From Bacteroidia bacterium (GTDB lineage Bacteria; Bacteroidota; Bacteroidia; Chitinophagales; Saprospiraceae): a stretch of DNA of 32,487 bases. The notes beneath the pieces are model-generated. The model ran no database searches. It saw only the letters and a program-made list of their open reading frames with translations, and was not told the origin of the DNA. This document shows positions 23,516 to 31,430 of the stretch, one piece after another; within the stretch, counting starts at the first letter, position 1, and the number at the start of each line of letters is the position of its first letter. The stretch spans positions 1 through 32,487 of the forward strand of contig JAUHXV010000035.1 in NCBI GenBank assembly GCA_030426765.1, written 5' to 3'. A program made the translations under genes and the position numbers.

Positions 23516-25261
23516 ATGAGGAAAGTATCCCTGATTGCTGGTTTTATTCTGTGCATGATCTCGGTGATCTGCGGGCAACCCATTGAAGATAACATGCCCC
23601 GCATCACCGGAGCTATAGCCCTGCAAAATGCTACTATTGTGACGGCTCCGGGTGCAGCACCTTACACAGGGACTGTTCTCATTCGGGATGGCCTGATCAC
23701 TGATGTCAAAGCCGGTAGTACAATTCCACCAGACGCATACATTATTCAGGCAGACAGCTTGTTTGTCTATCCCGCCTTTGTCGATGCCTTTTCATACACA
23801 GGCGTCAAAAATCCGGAAAGCGAAGACGACCGCCGAAATCGCTCACGACCCGATGTGGACGAAGAAGGAAATCCCTCCCTTGATGATGCAGGGATCACCC
23901 CGTATCAATCCGTACGCGCCTCTTTTGACCCCAAAGACAAATCCATCGCCGACTGGCGCGAACAAGGATTTGCCATCGCGCATGTCGTGCCCCATGGCCA
24001 GATGCTCCCCGGCATGGGTTCGGTCATTATACTCAGCGGAGAAGAGGCAGACAAGATGCTTTGGAAAGAAAACACCTCCATGTACAGCCAGTGGAGCGGA
24101 GCTCGAGGCAGCTACCCGCAGACCCTGATCGGTGTCTTTGCCAAATGGCGAGAACTCTATCAGAATGCCTCTCAACTGGTCAGCCACCAGGCTATCTATG
24201 ATGAAGGAACATTTGTAACACGACCCCAATACAACAGAGCCCATGAAGCACTCATTCCTGTGGTAAAAAATGAAAAGCCCGTTTATTTCCGCGCTCCTGA
24301 AGCCAAAAATATTAGCCGTGCACTTGCTCTGCAGGAAGACCTGGGGATGGATATGGTGATTGCAGACGCCACTGAAGCATGGTACTTTAAAGACAAATTA
24401 AAATCACGCTCGATCCCGTTAGTACTCTCCCTAAAACTGCCTGAAGACAAATCCGAAAAGTCAAAAAAAGACGGAGATAAAAATGCGGCATCATCTGACT
24501 CTGTCAAAACAACTGACACTACAGAAGTCGTCATCGTTGATCCGGAAAAAGAAGCGTTTGAAAAGCGAAGAGCAGAAAGCCTCGAACAACACAGACAACA
24601 GGCAGGTGTTCTCGCCGGTGAAGGAATTCCTTTTTCATTTGGCACCATGAGTACCCGGACAGGTGACTTTATGAAAAATATCCGACTGATGATCGAAAAC
24701 GGCCTCGACTCTGTTCAGGCACTGGCCGCATTAACCACCCAACCTGCAAAACTTCTCGGCATTGACAAACATTGCGGAACGATCGCACCCGGGAAAATGG
24801 CCAACATGATGATCTGTACTGCTCCTTTATTTAGTGAAGACAATACGATTAAATACATGCTTGTCGAAGGCGCCCTGTATGAATATGAGTTGAAAGAAAA
24901 AAAGAAAGGAAACAGCAAAGAAACGCTGAGTCGGATCAGCCTCGTTGAAGGTACCTGGGCCTATCTGATCGACTCCCCGGATCAGGTTCGCGAAGGCACC
25001 TTTACGTTTAAAAAATCCGGTGAGCAGGTCACAGGCACCATCACCGGGCAGGATATGACGGATGGCGGCAATGACGAATTGGAGAACATCGTAATTGATG
25101 GCAAAACAATCGCCTTTACGTTTGATATTGAACTCGGCGGACAGATGATCGAACTGGAGTTTGATCTTGAAGTCGATGGTGATGCCATGGATGGTTCAGT
25201 TTCGGTGGCAGAATTCGGTTCCTTTAAAGTTACCGGTCAGCGAACTAACAAACCGGAATAA
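23516..25261 (+). CDS. Secreted amidohydrolase-like protein lacking metal ligands, with C-terminal beta domain
   Basis: 581 residues with signal peptide (MRKVSLIAGFILCMISVICG). The composite amidohydrolase fold is recognisable (IALQNATIVTAPG ... TVLIRDGLITDVKAGS ... VYPAFVDAFSYTG, and near 430 LAALTTQPAKLLGIDKHCGT IAPGKMANM). However, the HxH metal motif after the first beta strand is replaced by FSY and the late Asp by Thr, so it is probably catalytically dead or works differently. A long charged insert (about 320-360) and a C-terminal lipocalin-like beta domain (about 480-575) are extra. The start at 23516 is chosen for the signal peptide over an upstream ATG-less extension. It is the first gene of a three-gene operon. 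Confidence 0.85.
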   Translation: MRKVSLIAGFILCMISVICGQPIEDNMPRITGAIALQNATIVTAPGAAPYTGTVLIRDGLITDVKAGSTIPPDAYIIQADSLFVYPAFVDAFSYTGVKNPESEDDRRNRSRPDVDEEGNPSLDDAGITPYQSVRASFDPKDKSIADWREQGFAIAHVVPHGQMLPGMGSVIILSGEEADKMLWKENTSMYSQWSGARGSYPQTLIGVFAKWRELYQNASQLVSHQAIYDEGTFVTRPQYNRAHEALIPVVKNEKPVYFRAPEAKNISRALALQEDLGMDMVIADATEAWYFKDKLKSRSIPLVLSLKLPEDKSEKSKKDGDKNAASSDSVKTTDTTEVVIVDPEKEAFEKRRAESLEQHRQQAGVLAGEGIPFSFGTMSTRTGDFMKNIRLMIENGLDSVQALAALTTQPAKLLGIDKHCGTIAPGKMANMMICTAPLFSEDNTIKYMLVEGALYEYELKEKKKGNSKETLSRISLVEGTWAYLIDSPDQVREGTFTFKKSGEQVTGTITGQDMTDGGNDELENIVIDGKTIAFTFDIELGGQMIELEFDLEVDGDAMDGSVSVAEFGSFKVTGQRTNKPE

Positions 25262-25282
25262 TCAGTTTTAACAATCTGTGTT

Positions 25283-26632
25283 ATGCAAAAAATAATTTTA
25301 TTCGCTATTCTTCTCATCTGCGCAAATGCCAGTACTCAGGTACCAACAGGTGACCTGCTGATTCGCAACGGCACTGTGCTGACGATTACAAAAGGTGTGC
25401 TGGAAGAAACAGACATCCTGGTGGAAGATGGAAAGATCAAACGCATCGGAAAAAATCTCAAGGCCCCTTCTAATGTTCGTGAAATCGATGCTACTGGTCA
25501 ATTTGTGATGCCCGGAATCGTGGATGCCCATTCACACATAGCCATTGATGCCGTTAATGAAGCCACACACCCGGTGACCTCTGAGGTGAAAGTAGGCGAC
25601 TCTGTTGATCCATTCGACTTATCTATCTATCGCGCACTTGCAGGTGGTGTCACCACCATTCACGCTATGCACGGTTCCGCCAATGCCATCGGCGGACAAT
25701 GTCAGACGCTGAAACTGCGCTATGGGCTGATGGATCCGTCTTCGTTCATTTTCGAAGGCGCCGCGCGAACGATCAAGTTTGCATTAGGTGAAAATCCCAT
25801 GCGCGTACACGGAGAAGGAAGAGGTGTACAACCCCGAACCCGCATGGGTGTCGAGCGCGTAATAAGAGATGCTTTTCAAAAGGGAAAAGATTACAAAGCC
25901 AAGTGGGCGAAGTACGAAGAACAAAAAAAGAAAAACCCAAATGCCGTTCCTCCCCTTTACAATGAGCGCTATCAAACCATGGCGGATATCCTGGATGGAA
26001 AAATCATCATTCAATGTCATTCGTACCGGGCTGATGAGATTCTGATGCTGATGCGCGTACTGGATGACTTTGGTGTACACCGCATCACCTTCCAGCACGT
26101 CAATGAAGGATTTAAAGTAGCGCCCGAGCTGGCTGCATTCGGAGCTATGGCTTCTGTGTTTTCAGACTGGTGGGCGTATAAGTTTGAAGTGTATTATTCC
26201 ACCGCATACAATGCCACGATTCTGACACGCAACGGGGTCATCACTTCGATCAACAGCGATAGTGGTGAATTGATTCGACACCTGTTTCACGAAGCAGCCA
26301 AGACACAGCGTTACGGTGATTTAACGGATGAGGAAGCATTGGCTTTGATCACAATCAATCCTGCGCGACAGCTTGGAATAGACAATCGCGTGGGTTCGAT
26401 TGAGGTGGGAAAGGATGCTGATCTCGCGATTTACAAAAATCATCCTTTGTCCATTTATACCATTCCGCAACTCACTATTGTTGATGGTATCGTTCGCTTC
26501 GACCTGGCCAATGACCCGGCGGATATGCGCATTTATGTTGATCCGGAAGAATCGACACCCACTTATTTCGGACAGGAGCAGGTGGAAGGTTGTCTGATCG
26601 ATACGGATTTTATGTTTTCACACCAACACTGA
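25283..26632 (+). CDS. Secreted metal-dependent amidohydrolase
   Basis: 449 residues with signal peptide (MQKIILFAILLICANAS). Metal ligands of the amidohydrolase superfamily are present: H83 and H85 (MPGIVDAHSHIAID), H246 (IIIQCHSYRAD), H272 (ITFQHVNE) and D326 (INSDSGEL). K165 in the segment ARTIKFALGENP could be a carboxylated lysine bridge (inference). The C-terminal LALITINPARQLGIDNRVGSIEVGKDADLA closes the composite beta domain. It starts 21 bp after the first and ends 11 bp before the third amidohydrolase-like gene, so all three form an operon. Substrate is unknown; imidazolonepropionase/dipeptidase-like activity is possible. Confidence 0.9.
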   Translation: MQKIILFAILLICANASTQVPTGDLLIRNGTVLTITKGVLEETDILVEDGKIKRIGKNLKAPSNVREIDATGQFVMPGIVDAHSHIAIDAVNEATHPVTSEVKVGDSVDPFDLSIYRALAGGVTTIHAMHGSANAIGGQCQTLKLRYGLMDPSSFIFEGAARTIKFALGENPMRVHGEGRGVQPRTRMGVERVIRDAFQKGKDYKAKWAKYEEQKKKNPNAVPPLYNERYQTMADILDGKIIIQCHSYRADEILMLMRVLDDFGVHRITFQHVNEGFKVAPELAAFGAMASVFSDWWAYKFEVYYSTAYNATILTRNGVITSINSDSGELIRHLFHEAAKTQRYGDLTDEEALALITINPARQLGIDNRVGSIEVGKDADLAIYKNHPLSIYTIPQLTIVDGIVRFDLANDPADMRIYVDPEESTPTYFGQEQVEGCLIDTDFMFSHQH

Positions 26633-26643
26633 TTTTATCTACT

Positions 26644-27954
26644 ATGAATAAGCATATTTATATACTCTTCTTTCTCCTGACTTGCGGATTTTCAATACGC
26701 GCACAGCAAGTAGAAAAATCCACGTATGGCACCTTTGCATTAACGAATGCAACTATTGAAACTGTCACACAGGGGAGGTTGGAAAACGCGACGCTGATCA
26801 TAGAAGACGGCATCATCAAAGCTGTTGGAGAAGACGTTGCCATTCCGGCTGATGCACAGGTGATCGATTGCAACAAGATGACCATCTATCCCGGTATGAT
26901 CGACTCTGGCACAAAGGTGGGGCTGAAAGAAATCGGTTCGCTATCCCTCACGCAGGACTACAATGAAATCGGAGAGATTACCTCAGACATGGATGCACTT
27001 ACAGCGGTCAATCCAAATAGCGTACTCATTCCGGTGACGCGCGTCAGTGGTGTCACGACTGTGATTACCGGCCCTTCAGGCGGGTTGTTTCCGGGTAGTG
27101 CGGCACTGATTCATCTGCACGGATACACACCTGAACAAATGTATGGTGGGTTTAAATCTATGGTGATCAATTTCCCTTCATCCGGAAAGCGCGGACGATG
27201 GGACAGGCGCTCGGAAGAAGAGATTAAAAAAGACGGAGAAAAAGCGATTAAAAAACTCAACGATATCTGGGAGCGAGTCGCGACTTATGCTTCGATTGAC
27301 TCAGCCACACAAGGCCAGGCAGATTACAATCCCGAGCTGGCGGCGCTTGTCCCGGTGTATCGCGGTGAGATGACTGCTTTTATAGAGGCCAACAAGTCAT
27401 CAGATATACTGGCGGCCTTGGCATGGATTAAGGAAAACAAAGTCAAAGCTGTGTTAACCGGTGTCGCGGAAGGATGGCGTGTTGCCGATTCTATTGCTGC
27501 TGCAGATATTCCTGTCATCACCGGTCCCGTTTTGGGCATGCCCAGCCGGGATACAGATCACTATGACCAGGCCTACAAGAATGCAGGACTCCTGCAAAAA
27601 GCCGGCGTGAAAGTGGCTTTGCGTACCGATGACGCAGAGAATGCGCGCAACCTTCCTTTCAACGCAGGGTTTGCTGCTGCCTATGGCATGGGGCAGGAAG
27701 AAGCTTTGAAAGCTGTAACTATCGTTCCGGCCGAGATATTTGGAATAGCTGATGAGGTAGGTTCCATCGAACCCGGAAAAAAAGCAAACCTGTTTGTTTC
27801 CACCGGTGACCCATTCGAGCCCTCCACGGCTATTGAGTATTTATTTATCAACGGCTGGAATGTCCCCATTGAATCCCGACAAACGCTTTTGTATGAAGAA
27901 TTTCTTCATCGGGATCCGGGCGTAAGTACAGAGTCGAAGCCGGGGAAGAGCTAG
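26644..27954 (+). CDS. Secreted amidohydrolase-like protein lacking the HxH motif
   Basis: 436 residues with signal peptide (MNKHIYILFFLLTCGFSIRAQ). The fold is clear (FALTNATIETVTQGRLENAT, IIEDGIIKAVGEDVAIP, and EALKAVTIVPAEIFGIADEV GSIEPGKKANL), but at the metal site YPGMIDSGTKVG replaces the expected PGxxDxHxH, so both His ligands are lost, while an Asp in LRTDDAEN is retained. The ATG at 26644 begins the signal peptide; a longer frame overlapping the previous gene is rejected. Third gene of the operon. A four-helix-bundle cassette begins four bases after its stop codon. Confidence 0.87.
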   Translation: MNKHIYILFFLLTCGFSIRAQQVEKSTYGTFALTNATIETVTQGRLENATLIIEDGIIKAVGEDVAIPADAQVIDCNKMTIYPGMIDSGTKVGLKEIGSLSLTQDYNEIGEITSDMDALTAVNPNSVLIPVTRVSGVTTVITGPSGGLFPGSAALIHLHGYTPEQMYGGFKSMVINFPSSGKRGRWDRRSEEEIKKDGEKAIKKLNDIWERVATYASIDSATQGQADYNPELAALVPVYRGEMTAFIEANKSSDILAALAWIKENKVKAVLTGVAEGWRVADSIAAADIPVITGPVLGMPSRDTDHYDQAYKNAGLLQKAGVKVALRTDDAENARNLPFNAGFAAAYGMGQEEALKAVTIVPAEIFGIADEVGSIEPGKKANLFVSTGDPFEPSTAIEYLFINGWNVPIESRQTLLYEEFLHRDPGVSTESKPGKS

Positions 27955-27987
27955 AGGAGTCAGTAGTGAATGGTCAGTAGTGAGTGG

Positions 27988-28341
27988 TTATTTACCTATC
28001 ATTCCAGTAAGCAGTTTAAATGTTTGCACTATTGATTCACCAATATTTTCTATTACATTTTTATCAAGATATTCCAGACCAACAACAATATCCAGCGCTG
28101 CATCGATTTCGATCACAGATCCACGGGCAATTTCATAGTAACGCTTGCGCTCATGAGAAGATTTTCTAGAGCTACCTTCTGCCAGGTTCAGATGAACTGA
28201 TAGTGCAGCTCTACGGAGTTGGCTGACTAAATTATACCTTTCAGATTCAGGCAATGTTTTCGTGATTTTATATACCTCAAGAGTTAAAGTATAAGATTCT
28301 TTGTACACCTCAAGATTGGTGTGTGCTAATTGAAGAAACAT
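27988..28341 (-). CDS. Four helix bundle protein (23S rRNA intervening-sequence protein family), second copy
   Basis: 117 residues: NLEVYKESYTLTLEVYKITK (helix 1), LPESERYNLVSQLRRAALSV, the signature HLNLAEGSSRKS, RYYEIARGSVIEIDAALDIV (helix 3), and a last helix ending VQTFKLLTGMIGK. All four predicted helices and the LAEG turn of the family are present, so it looks intact. Relative to the first copy it shares only the pattern, not close sequence. Function is unknown. The gene is antisense to the flanking amidohydrolase and DAHP synthase genes and occupies the cassette between them. Confidence 0.9.
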   Translation of the reverse strand: MFLQLAHTNLEVYKESYTLTLEVYKITKTLPESERYNLVSQLRRAALSVHLNLAEGSSRKSSHERKRYYEIARGSVIEIDAALDIVVGLEYLDKNVIENIGESIVQTFKLLTGMIGK

Positions 28342-28429
28342 GATTAACTGTTTTGCTGGTGAAAATGAAAATTAGGGCAAAAACTATTTGAATGCAAGTC
28401 CAGAATCTTACCGTCATATGCACATGACA

Positions 28430-28627
28430 CAGCTCACCTTTTAGTCGCCGTAGCTTTAGCGAAGGAGATCCTCACAGCTCATTCCTGACCACTCACTACT
28501 GACCACTCACTACTCACTACTGACTCCTCACAGCTCACCTTTTAGTCGCCGTAGCTTTAGCGAAGGAGACCCTCACGGCTCATTCCTGACCACTCACTAC
28601 TCACTACTCACTACTCACTACTCACTA
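28430..28627. repeat. 101-bp direct repeat, two copies
   Basis: Copy one is 28430-28530 and copy two starts at 28531. Both contain CAGCTCACCTTTTAGTCG, CCGTAGCTTTAGCGAAGGAG and GCTCATTCCTGACCACTCAC; they differ at about two positions before the 7-nt words, then diverge only in which words follow. A third, more distant copy is at 10136-10213. Confidence 0.9.
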
Positions 28628-28697
28628 CTTTCCCTGAACCGAAATTCCCCTCATGTGTTCATACCTTAGCAACAGAAAAAGTAATAGCTTCGAATTG

Positions 28698-29783
28698 ATG
28701 ATATTAAACGAAATAGCTGTATCGCCGGATACTATGTTTTCAAAAAATGACAATCGACCCTTTATGATCGCCGGACCGTGCAGCGCCGAGTCTGAAGCGC
28801 AGGTGATGGAGACGGCCAGGGCATTGCTTTCGGCGGATATTGATTTGTTTAGAGCGGGCGTGTGGAAGCCCAGAACACGTCCGGGAGCCTTTGATGGAGC
28901 GGGATCAGTGGCCTTATCCTGGCTGCAACGCGTAAAAAATGAAATCGGATTAAAGACTACGACTGAAGTGGCCAGTGCGCAGCAAGTAGAGGAAGCTTTG
29001 CAGCATGAGATTGATGTGCTTTGGATCGGAGCCCGATCCAGTGCCAACCCATTTTCAGTGCAGGAGATCGCCAATGCTCTCCAGGGTGTGGATATCCCTG
29101 TGATGGTTAAAAACCCGACGAACCCGGATCTGGAGCTTTGGATCGGCGCGATCGAACGCATTCAGGAAGCCGGGATTAAACAAATTGCGGCTGTTCACAG
29201 AGGCTTTTCGACCTATGGCGAGTCGATTTTCAGAAATGAACCTTACTGGGAAATACCCATTGAGCTGAGGAGGCGTATGCCCTCTATTCCGCTGATTTGT
29301 GACAACAGCCATATCTGTGGCAACCGGGTCGACCTCGCCAGCGTGGCACAGTATGCCCTTGATCTGAATTACGATGGCCTGATGATGGAGACGCATTGCC
29401 ATCCGGATGAAGCGAAAAGTGATCCGCAGCAACAGATTACCCCGCAGGCGTATAAGGAACTCATCGGCGCGCTTATTTTCAAAAGGGAGACTACCGATGA
29501 CGCGGACTTCCTGAAATACCTCGATGAAGTGAGAGCAAAGATTGATGAGCTCGATCTCGAGGTGCTGAATCTCCTGGCAAAACGTATGAAGCTAAGTGAG
29601 GAAATCGGACTACATAAAAAGCACACGAAAGTCTCCGTGCTCCAGGTAGCGCGATGGAATGAGATCCTTGAAAAAGCGAAGGATATGGGTCGCGAACGCG
29701 GACTGAGTGAAGGATTTATCAGTCACTATTTGTCCGCCGTTCACCAGGAAAGCATAGCCCGGCAGGCAGGAGCAAAAGATTAA
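28698..29783 (+). CDS. Bifunctional 3-deoxy-7-phosphoheptulonate (DAHP) synthase / chorismate mutase type II
   Basis: 361 residues from the ATG at 28698 (MILNEIAV); an in-frame ATG at 28653 would add 15 residues. The N-terminal class I-beta (KDO8P-like) DAHP synthase domain (about 20-265) shows FMIAGPCSAES, FRAGVWKPRTRPGAFDGAG, WIGARSSANPFSVQEIA, VMVKNPTNPD, AVHRGFSTYGE and METHCHPDEAKSD. The C-terminal chorismate mutase domain (about 275-350) shows LDEVRAKIDELDLEVLNLLA and the helical segment following. It makes the first intermediate of aromatic amino acid synthesis, with the mutase domain probably serving in catalysis of prephenate formation and as an allosteric sensor. Monocistronic; CTCACTA words end about 70 bp upstream. 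Confidence 0.95.
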   Translation: MILNEIAVSPDTMFSKNDNRPFMIAGPCSAESEAQVMETARALLSADIDLFRAGVWKPRTRPGAFDGAGSVALSWLQRVKNEIGLKTTTEVASAQQVEEALQHEIDVLWIGARSSANPFSVQEIANALQGVDIPVMVKNPTNPDLELWIGAIERIQEAGIKQIAAVHRGFSTYGESIFRNEPYWEIPIELRRRMPSIPLICDNSHICGNRVDLASVAQYALDLNYDGLMMETHCHPDEAKSDPQQQITPQAYKELIGALIFKRETTDDADFLKYLDEVRAKIDELDLEVLNLLAKRMKLSEEIGLHKKHTKVSVLQVARWNEILEKAKDMGRERGLSEGFISHYLSAVHQESIARQAGAKD

Positions 29784-29802
29784 ATGAAAACTTCCCCTGT
29801 AA

Positions 29803-30267
29803 TTAAATGACAGGCAACAGGATAGCATCCAGCATGGCCTTCAGGCGCATGAAGCCAAGCACCTGCGCATCTTCTGAACTCAGCAAAGGTCCGTCCTCAT
29901 CTTCGTCTGAAGGTAGGATAGAAAAAGCGAGAAATTCGAGCAGTCCTTCCTCCGGAAAATCCTCGGCAATCCTGTCGTAGAAATTGTCCAGGTCACCATC
30001 GGAAGCTTCGAGTGCTTCCCAGTTGGCCTCCTCCATGTCAAACAACATCTCCTCATCCTCAATCTCTTTGTACTGATCAGTCCGTCGCAGGCTTTCAAGA
30101 CATACCGTCCCGATAAAAATCAGGTGGGCATGATCCTCTTCCTCCATTTTGACATCCTCGTCTTCGAGCAGGAGATATTTGAGGCTTTCCATGTAGGGTG
30201 TCGGGTCCAGATTTTGGTTTTCCCCCTGTTCCAGGATCTGGTCGATGAGTTCGTCAGTAACTTTCAT
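29803..30267 (-). CDS. Acidic hypothetical protein
   Basis: 154 residues, very rich in Asp/Glu (LLLEDEDVKMEEEDHA, EIEDEEMLFDMEEANWEALE, LPSDEDEDGPLLS). No signal peptide or membrane segment. I do not recognise the family. The frame is a good gene candidate because it ends cleanly 19 bp from the convergent DAHP synthase stop, starts with ATG, and no competing frame is plausible. It is likely cytosolic. Confidence 0.7.
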   Translation of the reverse strand: MKVTDELIDQILEQGENQNLDPTPYMESLKYLLLEDEDVKMEEEDHAHLIFIGTVCLESLRRTDQYKEIEDEEMLFDMEEANWEALEASDGDLDNFYDRIAEDFPEEGLLEFLAFSILPSDEDEDGPLLSSEDAQVLGFMRLKAMLDAILLPVI

Positions 30268-30321
30268 AGCTATAGGATATGTGGGGGCAAAATTACACTT
30301 TAATTAAGGGAATACAGGTTA

Positions 30322-30358
30322 TAAAAAAGAGGTCATCTGCCTTGGGCGGATGACCTCT
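30322..30358 (-). terminator. Rho-independent terminator downstream of tRNA-Thr
   Basis: Fourteen-base arms (AGAGGTCATCTGCC with GGCGGATGACCTCT, one G-U pair) close a three-base loop, followed on the minus strand by six T. It begins five bases past the tRNA 3' end. Confidence 0.9.
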
Positions 30359-30363
30359 GTGAG

Positions 30364-30438
30364 TGGGAGTACACGGGTTCGAACCGCGGACCCCCTGCTT
30401 GTAAGGCAGGTGCTCTGAACCAGCTGAGCTATACTCCC
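30364..30438 (-). tRNA. tRNA-Thr (anticodon TGT)
   Basis: A complete cloverleaf can be folded from the minus strand: acceptor GGGAGTA/TACTCCC with discriminator A, D arm GCTC..GAGC, anticodon arm CCTGC-CTTGTAA-GCAGG, and T arm CGCGG-TTCGAAC-CCGTG. The loop CTTGTAA gives anticodon TGT (reads ACA). CCA is not encoded. A terminator follows, and a damaged copy of the same gene lies directly upstream. Confidence 0.95.
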
Positions 30439-30456
30439 TTTTACTTTATTTTTTTT

Positions 30457-30525
30457 CGCTCGAACCGCAGACCTCCCCTGTAGCACGTGCTACAGGGTGC
30501 TCTGAACCAGCTGAGCTATACTCCC
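30457..30525 (-). pseudogene. Truncated tRNA-Thr copy with palindromic insert in place of the anticodon arm
   Basis: The first 30 bases (GGGAGTATAGCTCAGCTGG through GAGCACC) are identical to the intact tRNA-Thr, and similarity resumes at the variable/T-arm region (GGTCTGCGGTTCGA). Between them the anticodon stem-loop is replaced by a 22-bp perfect palindrome (30476-30497; half-site CCCTGTAGCAC), and the 3' T-stem and acceptor strand are missing. Upstream bases TAAAG/AAAAGGG also match, so it is a tandem duplicate with an 87-bp period. It cannot decode. Confidence 0.8.
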
Positions 30526-30926
30526 TTTTCTTTATTTTCATCAATCAGACCTCTTAGTCTTTTCTTCAGGGTCTGGAAGTGATTGAGTGAACCCATTTCT
30601 GAAAATGGAGTGCAAACATAACACCTCTCCCCATAATAACAAAATATATGCCCCGATTTAGTAAGCCTTGAACATCGAGGAATACCTCTGTTTTTTCGTC
30701 TCCCAAAATTATTCAATCTGCCTCCCGATATACAGAAGGACTCAATTTGCTAAGACCTTGATTATGTGTGATTTACACTATTTATACGTTCAATAGAATG
30801 TCACACTGGTAATCCGAAAAGAATAAGAGGAATGGCTACAGTTTTTTGACTGTATTGGGCTCCGTCGCATTGGGAGACACCCATCCGGATATCCGATGTT
30901 CAGTGTCCGATGCGTAAATTTATCCC
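30526..30926. other. Intergenic region, no gene seen
   Basis: This region lies between the tRNA copies and the haem-binding-domain gene. It must hold the promoter of the tRNA unit (minus) and of the haem-binding gene (plus). A 66-codon minus-strand frame (MNNFGRRKN...) overlaps the damaged tRNA and has no family features. No word array is present. Confidence 0.55.
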
Positions 30927-31430
30927 ATGATAAAGAAGATCCTAACCTACATCGGCATTGCCCTGGCCGTAACCCTGGTGGTCATCCAGTTTTTCCCTTC
31001 GGAAAAGAACAACTCCAATGAAAACCAGTACCATATATCGACCAAATACAATGTCCCTCCGGAAATAGCAACCCTGCTCAAAGGCGCCTGCAACGACTGT
31101 CACTCTAATCTCACCAAATACCCCTGGTACGCGAGTATCCAGCCAGTCGGATGGTGGCTCGACGGACACATCCGCCATGGGAAAGGGGAACTCAATTTCT
31201 CAGAATTCACTTCCCGACCAGCCGCTTATCAATACCATAAGTTTGAAGAAATCGTCGAAGTCATTGAGAAAAAAGAAATGCCCCTGAGTTCATATACTCT
31301 AATGGGACTCCACCCCGACGGCAATCTATCCGACAAAGACCGGGACCGGCTCATCATCTGGGCCCAGGGACAAATGGCCATGATGAAAGTGATTTTTCCA
31401 CAGGACAGCCTGGTGAGGAGGAGGGAGTGA
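30927..31430 (+). CDS. Membrane-anchored haem-binding-domain protein
   Basis: 167 residues with an N-terminal transmembrane anchor (ILTYIGIALAVTLVVIQFF) and one Bacteroidota-type 'haem-binding domain'. The c-type haem motif is CNDCH at 55-59, followed by YPWYASIQPVGWWLDGHIRHGK and LNFSEF. It probably faces the periplasm and carries one covalent haem for electron transfer or redox sensing (family knowledge; role not established). The last codons (RRRE and the stop) are made from GTGAGGAG/GTGAGGGA words, so the array at 31427 runs into the reading frame. Confidence 0.88.
   Translation: MIKKILTYIGIALAVTLVVIQFFPSEKNNSNENQYHISTKYNVPPEIATLLKGACNDCHSNLTKYPWYASIQPVGWWLDGHIRHGKGELNFSEFTSRPAAYQYHKFEEIVEVIEKKEMPLSSYTLMGLHPDGNLSDKDRDRLIIWAQGQMAMMKVIFPQDSLVRRRE

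Larger units (their letters stand above)
27959..28627. mobile_element. Candidate cassette B: four-helix-bundle gene between inverted 7-nt word arrays
   Basis: The left array (27959-27986) is GTCAGTA, GTGAATG, GTCAGTA, GTGAGTG. The right side holds words of the opposite strand (CTGACCA, CTCACTA, CTGACTC) at 28485-28526 and CTCACTA five times at 28593-28627. The enclosed gene has its stop one base after the left array and about 90 bp of leader before the right repeats, the same layout as cassette A but with a different word and a diverged protein. Mobility is inferred from architecture only. Confidence 0.6.

Noticed and set aside
30516..30716. 66-codon minus-strand frame upstream of the tRNA region
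   Set aside because: It overlaps the damaged tRNA copy, has no recognisable motif and no clear start signal.
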